A DNA stretch of 64,000 nt, from NCBI RefSeq assembly GCF_020382885.2, contig NC_058510.1, forward strand, positions 854,001 through 918,000, written 5' to 3'. Positions 56,338 through 64,000 of the stretch are shown here, piece by piece. The DNA is from Scatophagus argus (lineage: Eukaryota; Chordata; Actinopteri; Scatophagidae). A program made the translations under genes and the position numbers. The first letter of the stretch is position 1; each line of letters begins with the position of its first letter. The notes under the pieces were generated by a model. It was not told the DNA's origin. It searched no databases and saw only the letters and a list, made by a program, of their open reading frames with translations.

Positions 56338-57664
56338 ATGTAATGTGTTGAACATCATATTGATCCCTGTTCTGCCCTTCACACTTTATTTTTAAATTCT
56401 TAATGTGTGTGTGTGTGTGTGTGTTACTCACATTGTGGGGGAAAAATGTAAAAACTATTAAATGTGAAACTAGTGAAGACATTAATTGTAAAAGTGAAAG
56501 ATTATTTGTTTTATTTTTCTTTTATTAATTTAATTCTCAATTTAGCTCTGAGAGCCAAACATTCCTCATTAAATAAAACAAGTGTTTGGAGTTGAGCTGC
56601 AGGAAGTTTTGACATGAAATCTGTGAGAAACTGATCCAGCAATGAAGCCAGACCACAATGTTTTCATGATCTGAACCGTAAAAGATTCAGATGTCTTTGA
56701 GACTGCCGTTTTACTTTTTGTTTTATTGTGTCCAATTTAAAAGTAAAAGAATACAGAAAGACAAAAACAAATACTGAAAACTTAACAACAAACAACAGCA
56801 GGTTAACAAGTGAAGTCGGTTATATGTTGAAAACACTGAATAAAACATTAGTGACCTGCAATTTTAAAGCGTGATACAAAACTGTTTTAATTTTGTGAAT
56901 GTCATTCCAAACATTCATGGTTGCTGCACATGCAGTGCATGCAAAGTATTTATGTTTATTTATGAATGAATATTTCATGGGTCTGACCTTCCTGTCTCGG
57001 GGTTTACGGTGGTTTCCTGGGATTTCGGCTTGATTCCGGATGTAATGTCACACCGAGGAAACTGAAGTCGGCGCTGCAGATGCAGACAAACCCGACCTCA
57101 GCTTTAATTGGCAGCAAAATGCAAATGTTGTCAAAACGAGGCGACGCTTTGATGTGGTGGAGACGAGCTGGAGGAAGTCCAAATCAAAAGGCAGCGGCGA
57201 CTGGCCGACGGGACCATCTGTGCTCACGGTGACGAAGTTTAGGTCCTGCACAGGGTCGGGCACACAGAAGTCCTCCGAGTCATGGGCGACTTCGCATCAG
57301 TTAAACATCGTTTCCTTTTCGTGATTTTGTCTGCCATCTCTGCCCTCTCAGAGCGAGACTTGTGTTTTCCTCTTTTCCTCTGTGGGGATCCTTCCTGTGA
57401 TGTTGACACCTCAGCCTGTGAGCGACTACAAAAGCCCTTTCAGTGGACATACGTGTGGCGGTTGGAGTTGCCCCAAAGAATTACATTGCAGCCATTTTAA
57501 CGTGGTGTTTGTCAAACAGTAAATTGTCACTGGTATTTTTTTATACCTTTTAACTCCTGACTTCACAGGCTCTTGTGTAGCAGGATGTAGTCCAGGATCC
57601 ATTGGGCTGTCGTGTGCTTTGCTCACAGGTAGCTCGCACAGCGCCTGAAAACCAGTTTCAGTCA

Positions 57665-57920
57665 TCTGTCTAATCAGGAAAACCTCCCTGATTTTCTAAT
57701 GAGCCGCACACAGATATGTTAGTGTTGGAGGTGCGCCTGTGGTCTAAATTAACGCAGCTGCTTATTTCTCTCCGTGCCTCCATAACTGAGGAGAGGAGAT
57801 CAGAGCCGCTGCCTTCATTAGCTTTCATTAATAACAGAGAGGCTTCCACGTCCAGCTCTCTCCCACCGCCTTCGCCTGTAATTACAAGCCGCTGCAGATT
57901 TCAGCCGGGGAGACATCACG
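57665..57920. promoter_or_regulatory. Candidate conserved non-coding element
   Basis: It has TCTAATCAGG, TTTCTAATGAGCC, CTAAATTAACGCAG, CATTAGCTTTCATTAATAAC and CTGTAATTACAAGC in 250 bp, with no low-complexity tracts. The motif density is typical of developmental enhancers. Conservation was not tested. Confidence 0.3.
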
Positions 57921-58231
57921 TCTGAATCTCATCACTTCGCGCAGTCACAGCCACGTCTGACCGCCGTTTAAAACCTGCTGAGGGAACGTTCACAAAATGA
58001 ACTAACAAACGTTTGCCAGTCAGCAGCTTTTGGTGCTCCTGCAGTTTCTTTGTGTGAAAGACTTTGTGAAGTTTCTCTACTGCACCTGCACCTCCTACTG
58101 TGGCCTGAAGAATGACCACAGAGTCCATCCAACCAACCGCTGACTGTCAGTCAGTCATTTTAGGTCGTTCTTATCACGCTGATGTTTGTTCAGTGTTTCA
58201 TGTTTTGTTCATTGTTCTAAACAGCTTGGTT

Positions 58232-58281
58232 TTAAAATTAATTATTTAAATTTAATTTGAAAAAATTAAAATTAATTATTT
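58232..58281. repeat. 16-bp AT-rich direct repeat
   Basis: TTAAAATTAATTATTT occurs exactly at 58,232-58,247 and 58,266-58,281, separated by 18 bases. Confidence 0.9.
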
Positions 58282-59342
58282 GATGCTTAAAAAAATGGCT
58301 GGAATGTCATGACTGACGGCTGAGTGCTGCTCCTGATTGGCTCAGACGGGTGTATGGACAGGAGCTCAATACCATGGCTAGACCTCCTGACTCTGGCTCC
58401 AAATGACATCACAAGAACAAGATGGCAGCACTCGTATCAGGGATGTTTTGGCTTCACCTCTGGACAGTGGGAGGAGCAGGAGACGTGTCGGTCATCTTTA
58501 TGTGTGTCAACGCTTTGATCAGATTAACGCTGAGCTGAAAGTCAGTCATATGAATCTCCGTAAAGCGGAGTGTCATTTCATGCTTGTTATTATCAACATG
58601 TGGATTATAGACACTTTCAGAATTTAAGTGAATTACCACACGGCGAACTTTGGACCTGGTATGTCCGCACAGTGCACAATGGGATGAACGGGTGTACTGG
58701 AGGGGGCCCAGGAGCCCATTTTAGCATCGGGGCCTCCTGGCAAGTTAATCTGGCTTTGTGATCAACTCCACCAATCAGAGTTGAGTTTCGGCCGTAACCA
58801 GTTAAAAATAAAGTCATAAAAAAAGCGGCCCAGCAGTGCGCTCCGTTTTACTGCCCGATTCTGTAGTCATTAGTGCTTAATTTGAATAATAAAACACGAA
58901 AACCCGACTGGGATTAAATTTGTATATTAGAGCTGACTGTTAAGAGTTACAGCCGAGGTGATTAACCGGCTAATGGCTGCTTTCAGCGGCGTTACATTTG
59001 CATCAGTGTGTGTGCTGTCTCTTGGCACCCTTCCTGGTCTTGTTGTGTTAAAGCCGCTTCGGGACCGCCGTCCGGGCCCATCAGTCCACTCTCACTGCAG
59101 GCAGCATCACAGCAGTGCGGGCAGCCAGGATGTTGGAGCTGTGTGAACAGGGTGGAGCTCAGAGGAACGTGAAGGTGGAGCCTTTGAGCAAATGGAACTC
59201 AAAAGCTTGTAGAGTGGATGTCACTGAGATGAAGTTCTGTCAGCTGATATAACTGCTTTACAAAATTAGAAATAACAGAAACTCTGAGCATTGAACCCTT
59301 CATGGAGGGAGGATTTATGGACCTGCTGTGATTAATCCAGTC

Positions 59343-59413
59343 TTCAATTCAATTCGTGTGTATGGCACCAAATTACAGCAAAAGTTGCCTCATGACACTT
59401 TCCAATTAGCGCA
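59343..59413 (+). repeat. Dispersed teleost repeat fragment (TTCAATTCAATTC...GCACCAAATTAC)
   Basis: The string TTCAATTCAATTCGTGTG, then GCACCAAATTACAGCAAAAG and TTGCCTCATGACACTTTC follows the pattern of a very common fish repeat (TTTATATAGCGCCAAATCACAACAAAAGTCGCCTC type, from memory). Confidence 0.55.
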
Positions 59414-59684
59414 GGTCACATCAAACACCAAACTCTTTAATTTGTGGACTGAGAGAAAATTGGTTGTCAGCTATTTTTATTAGTTTTTGCTCCTTTAGGT
59501 GTACTCAATAAACTGGCAGCTGAGTGTGTGTGATTCAGCATTTAGAGCTTTGAAAGCCCGATGGAGACGACGCCACACACATTCACAAAGTGTTGCTTGA
59601 GTAACCGAAGGTTTCGGTTTATAGAAATAAAACTGGAGTCACAGAGCGGAGACAGACAGACAGACGTGCTGCAATAGTAAACCC

Positions 59685-59723
59685 CGTCCGTCCATCCGTC
59701 CCTCCGTCCCTCCGTCCGTCCAT
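59685..59723. repeat. (CCGT/CCCT)n tetranucleotide repeat
   Basis: About nine units of CCGT, CCAT or CCCT in a row. Confidence 0.9.
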
Positions 59724-60455
59724 TACAGAGATTAAACGAAGGTCAAACGGAGCAGCATTGAGGAAAGTTTTCATTTCACAGAAAAACACACAACACTCAA
59801 AATGACGATTGATCCCAGTAGCTCACCGTACCATCTGCTGCACACACACACACACACAAACACACTCTCTCTCTACCAGCAGGTGTGTTTGTGGTCCAGA
59901 CTTCATCACTCTTTCTCCACTCCTTCCTTCTCTCTCTGTTTTCTCTGCCTGAATCAAAACCAAATAAACAAAAGACTCAGTAAATAAAAAAATATGCAAT
60001 TAAACGTATCAAAAGTCACATTAAAAAAGATGTATGCATTAATTAATTTATTGAGAGAGCTGAGAGAAAGCCGTCAGTCATTATCTGTTTGTGAAAACAT
60101 CTTTAACTGATTCATTTGGGGCCTTTTGTCTTTCCCTGCTGTGTTTTACTAACGCTGAGGCATTTTATTCTGAAAAGTCAGCGCCTGGACGGCTCCGCTT
60201 GGTCGTGGTGGCTGGTAGAGTAAAATCAAAGCAGACGAAAACTTTTACATCTCATGTTACGTCACCTTCTGTCTGTCAGTTTCCAGTCTCAGCCGGTACC
60301 ACTGTAGTAATGACCTCACCTGACATAGCCTAGCATGCTAACTGTGGTAGCAACGGCGAGTGTTAGCATTTGTTCTGCTGTTGTGAAGTGAAGACAAATT
60401 AGCCGCTGTGCTAATTGTTGAGAACTGCAAGGAGGATCCAGTAGCTCTTTGCTGT

Positions 60456-60458
<3 letters not shown>

Positions 60459-60480
<22 letters not shown>
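60459..60480. repeat. (TG)n then (GA)n microsatellite
   Basis: TG array of about 22 bases followed by GAGAGAGA. Confidence 0.9.
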
Positions 60481-60489
<9 letters not shown>

Positions 60490-60721
60490 TAACGTAGTCT
60501 TTTACAGTCCAAATGTCATCCAGGATGTCAAATTGATTTCTCTGGTGTGAGTTGGTGTGCACGACCTTTCTACTGTGCGTGCATGTGTGTGCGTGCGTGT
60601 TTGTGCACGTGTGTCCTCCGTCTGTTCTAGAAAGCCCTTCCTGAACCTGCTGAGCACACGATGAGCAGCTCTGTTATGTAACACCTGAAACACCTCCTGG
60701 ACTCCAGATGTCTCCAAAACC

Positions 60722-60845
60722 TTAAAGGAACATTTCGCCCAAAAATGAAAAGTCAGTTGGTATCTACTCACCCCCACAGAGTCGTAGTCAGCTGCTCCTG
60801 AGGCTGCCGCTAACTGTCCATTCAACAGAGCTCAGTCTCTTGCTT
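60722..60845 (+). repeat. Dispersed teleost repeat (TTTCGCCCAAAAATGAAAAG type)
   Basis: TTAAAGGAACATTTCGCCC, AAAAATGAAAAGTCAG and ATCTACTCACCCCCACAGAG match a repeat I recall as very abundant in teleosts. A related copy in reverse orientation is at 27,238-27,292. Confidence 0.65.
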
Positions 60846-63637
60846 TAAACTGAACAACCCACATTTCATTCAGTTTGCTGTCATAGGCAACCAACAAAAC
60901 AAACAAGTCGTCACATTTCCTCTTACCAGTAAAGGTCTTGAACCACGCGGGGCGAGTCGCGTCTTTGTCTGCAGGGTGGGAGGCTGCGGTTCGGAGCAGA
61001 TTTTAAACATGAAATGATATGTTTTTCCTCATTTTCTCCTCACGCCGCAGCAGCTAAATCCTTGTTTTATGAGCTGCGAGGCCTCGCGGGTCTCAAAGTT
61101 AGCACCTCCTGCACATCTCCTGTCTTTATCTGAGCCGTGATCGGTCGCTACGCTCAGTGAAAATAAAACATTCAGCCGCTAATAAGGAGGCAGCGGAGTG
61201 TGTCGGGTTCTCCGAGGACCTGACAGAAGATTACAGGAGAACAGAAAACAGCCAGAGATGAGCTGGGCGGCGTCACTCTGCTGCTCTGTTCACAGCCACA
61301 GTTCTCATATGGCTGCACAACAGGCTCATAAAGTGTCCGACAGTGACTGTGTGTGTGTGTGTATGTGTGTGTGATGCAGAAATGTTGCTCAGTCAGCCAG
61401 ATTCAGGCTCGTCACCACTCTGTTGTAGGTTTGAAAAATGACGTTGTTGTGTGCTTGTTGATAACAGGAGTCTGATGAGGTCCAAGCACGATGGAGTTTC
61501 CGGTCAGGATTTTGTCCAACAATCCCCATTCAAGACCTTTAAATTGGAGTCTTCTAATGACGTGAATCTCGATTAAACGTCTTCCTCACACGGGGAAAGC
61601 ACAGCTGGAGTTGCAGCCTCCTCAAACTGTGGCCTGTGAAGTGAGTTCCTGACGGGACTGATTGTGTTTGTCCGCCCTGTCGGTCTGATTCAACGTGAAC
61701 GTGATTGATTTAAACGTGAGCTGGTACTCGGTAATAGCAGCGTAGTTTGGTCAGTCGTTTGGTCCCCAGCACTGATTAAAATCAGCCCAGCTCCTCCAGG
61801 GAAGTAAATCCTCAACAAATGAGGCTTTGGAAAACTTGTTTCCGTGTGTGTGTAAGTTCCCGTTGGAGTGGTTTCCTCTCTCCCCTCATTAAACTATTAT
61901 GTTTCCGTCTCTCTAAGCTTTGGTTGCACCAGACAGAGAGATCTGGAGAGGAGACGAGGATTAGAGCTCAAAGTCCAGCTTTGCTTCACCTCAGCTTAAG
62001 GACCCGCTGGAGGTGAGGACGAATAGATTTCCCCGTGAGGAGCGGACACGGAGACGAAGAGGAAGGATCCTGCATACATTCAGAGGATATCGGAGTGTGT
62101 GTTGAGTCAGAGCAGACTCCAGGTCAGCCGCTCAGCCTTTCATCCTCACGCTGCTGCCAATTACTTTTCAACACGACACACACACACACCCGCTTCGCCG
62201 TCTCCTTTGTCTTCAGTCTCCACTGAAGAAAACTCGGTGCGCATGAAAAGTCCTCTGTCTTTTATTAAAAGCCCGGCTCGGAGTTTTAAAGGATAACTCT
62301 GTGAGCTGCTCTCCAAACCAGGCTGTGCCTTATGAGAAATAACCTGCAGCACCAGAGAGCTTTGAGTTTATTCTCTAAAATTTGACACAAGCTTTTGATT
62401 TCATTTGGTGTTTCCTGTTGAAGAGCAAAACTTGCACCTCGTCCGTCTCTTCGTGCAGCGCTTCAGGAAGCCCCTTTTAGTTTAGCTGAAGAACAGACTG
62501 ATGAAGCTCAAACTGTCAGTAAAACCTCATCAGCCAACCTTCACTTTCATTCCTAAATTCTGCAGTTTCCGTACACGATAGCATGAATGTGACCTGTGAG
62601 GTGCACAAGACACCTGCAACATTTCCACTTAACGAAGGGGCAAATTATTTTTTGTTCAGTTGACGTGATTAAAACCGCACGGGGTTCGATCAGGTTCTTT
62701 GAGGAACCCCGCAAACCTCCGACCTGCTGGAGCCAACAAGTTCTTGTTGGGGGGAAAACACGCGTCGCCTATGTTATATTTTAAGTGTGTTACTTTACTG
62801 GTGCTCTGAGTAAACCTGGTCCCTGCGTGCCTTTCAGCTTTAAGAAAACCTCAAAGCGAGACAAAATCAAACGCTGTCCATGCTGTCTGTGAGGAGGGCG
62901 AAGGTTACAGGAAGTTCTGGCCTCTGCTTCCTCCTCGGGAATCAGCTGTGAGGCGCTGAGCTTCTTAACGCCTGGACACGAGGACGACGGTCATCGTCTG
63001 CGGCTCACACGCTTTCAGGCTCAGCTGCGACAGATGTTGAAATGTGTCGGTTTTGTTGTGTCTCCAGTGTTGTCTGATTGCCACCAGCGGAGTCTCAGAC
63101 TGCGGTCGCACCCAGAGGACGGCGCCGAGTGTGGGTGACGGCTAAACGGCAAGAAATGAGACGTCTGCTTCTGTCCAGTCCCCAAACGGCCAAAACACGA
63201 GCTGCAAAATTAGCCAAGAAAACAGACTGTGTGTGTGTGTGTGTGTTTTTGCGACAAAATTTCAATTTCCAGTTTGCACTCTTTCCAACGTCTCTTGAGC
63301 ATATGTTTACTGTGCTGCAGCCAGGGCTGCCACTCCTACACACTTCCTCTCTCACACACACATAAACGCAGACACACACACACACACACACAGCAGTGGT
63401 ACTTAACAGGTGTACAGGTAGTTCCTCTGCAGCCAAAGGCGTTCAGCGGTCCCTCCTGAAGTCAAGTTATTTTTTATTATGACAGGAAACTGAAAGCTTA
63501 CAGAGAATAAACATAAAATAAACACACTGGAAATAAAATGGAAATAAAACTTTGAGCTGACGTGGAGCTTTGATGGAAACATCAACATTTCAAACCAGTT
63601 TGTTTCCTCAACCTCTCCTGTTTTACACAGTGCCTTG

Positions 63638-63641
<4 letters not shown>

Positions 63642-63684
<43 letters not shown>
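63642..63684. repeat. (TG)n microsatellite
   Basis: TG array of about 43 bases followed by TGTC-rich sequence up to 63,750. Confidence 0.95.
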
Positions 63685-63685
<1 letters not shown>

Positions 63686-64000
63686 TGTCTATCAAGTCAA
63701 GTCAACTGTCTGTCTGTGGGTCTGCCTGTCTGTCTCTCTGTGTGTCTGGTTCCCACTTCAGGTTATCGTCCTCTTTGTCACTGTGTGCTGTGTTTGTCAT
63801 GTTCAGTATTCTTCAGTGAGCTGTTGTCTGTGAAGCGGTCAGAGTGAGTCAGGTGGTGGCGTGGAGGCAGGAGGCGTCCTGGGGCTCAGACTGAGACGTC
63901 TGACTCGATGGTGACGACAGCTCAACAACCAACAGGAGTGTACTTTATATTTCACACAGTGGACAAACTCTTCACGCGCTCTGAAGCCGCCGTGTGCTGA

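Larger units (their letters stand above)
53506..64000 (+). other. fars2: Probable fars2 intron 1 (no coding exon seen)
   Basis: No open frame resembles the FARS2 catalytic or anticodon-binding domains. The stretch contains LINE and SINE-like fragments, many CA/TG arrays, and several AT-motif-rich segments that could be regulatory (56,990-57,190; 57,665-57,920; 58,930-59,110; 61,010-61,230). Assignment to this gene depends on the inferred 5' exon. Confidence 0.45.

Noticed and set aside
57916-58128. 70-codon minus-strand frame with helical look (VEKLHKVFHTKKLQEHQKLL)
   Set aside because: Plausible composition but no homology recognised, no splice sites that extend it, and it sits in a presumed intron.
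53506-64000. fars2 coding exons
   Set aside because: I looked for phenylalanyl-tRNA synthetase motifs and a long first coding exon; none was recognised, so only a 5' non-coding exon is proposed.

Overview
The window is vertebrate nuclear DNA, almost certainly from a percomorph-type teleost. It has intron-split genes with GT/AG borders, a very high density of (CA)n/(TG)n microsatellites, short teleost-type dispersed repeats, and gene order that fits vertebrate synteny. Only five genes can be supported; most of the sequence is intron, intergenic DNA and repeats. I found no CRISPR array, prokaryotic gene, rRNA or convincing functional tRNA. Exons were reconstructed by eye from splice sites, reading-frame phase and remembered family resemblance; no alignment was run.

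Layout. Bases 1-10,819 hold no recognisable gene: microsatellites, two perfect hairpins, a few dispersed-repeat pieces and some homeodomain-motif-rich stretches. Bases 10,820-21,950 hold, on the minus strand, the ortholog of human C18orf63, an uncharacterised protein. Thirteen coding exons join with consistent phase into 629 codons plus stop. Bases 23,117-25,940 hold cyb5a (microsomal cytochrome b5) on the plus strand: a TATA box and five exons giving 138 aa, arranged head-to-head with c18orf63. Bases 26,340-28,570 are intergenic, with a tRNA-derived SINE flanked by a near-perfect target-site duplication and DNA-transposon remnants. Bases 28,760-29,775 hold single-exon ppp1r3g, a glycogen-targeting subunit of protein phosphatase 1, in a GC-rich block. 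Bases 32,766-53,229 hold lyrm4 (ISD11) on the minus strand: three small exons (85 aa) over 20 kb, with introns of 14.5 and 5.3 kb packed with repeats. About 250 bp beyond the lyrm4 start codon, a plus-strand GT donor marks what is probably the 5' non-coding exon of fars2. The last 10.5 kb would then be fars2 intron 1.

The genes are housekeeping or metabolic and do not form an operon-like system. Cyb5a donates electrons to ER lipid-metabolising enzymes. Ppp1r3g directs PP1 to glycogen. Lyrm4 stabilises the NFS1 desulfurase for mitochondrial Fe-S cluster synthesis. Fars2 charges mitochondrial tRNA-Phe. The block joins genes that in human lie on 18q22 (C18orf63-CYB5A) and on 6p25 (PPP1R3G-LYRM4-FARS2).

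The observations most worth checking are: the full exon model and alternative C-termini of c18orf63; exons of c18orf63 and lyrm4 enclosed by complementary UG (upstream) and CA (downstream) repeats; the LYR-to-LYK change in lyrm4; the lyrm4/fars2 bidirectional promoter; and candidate conserved non-coding elements. I found no clear evidence for a wholly new biological system.
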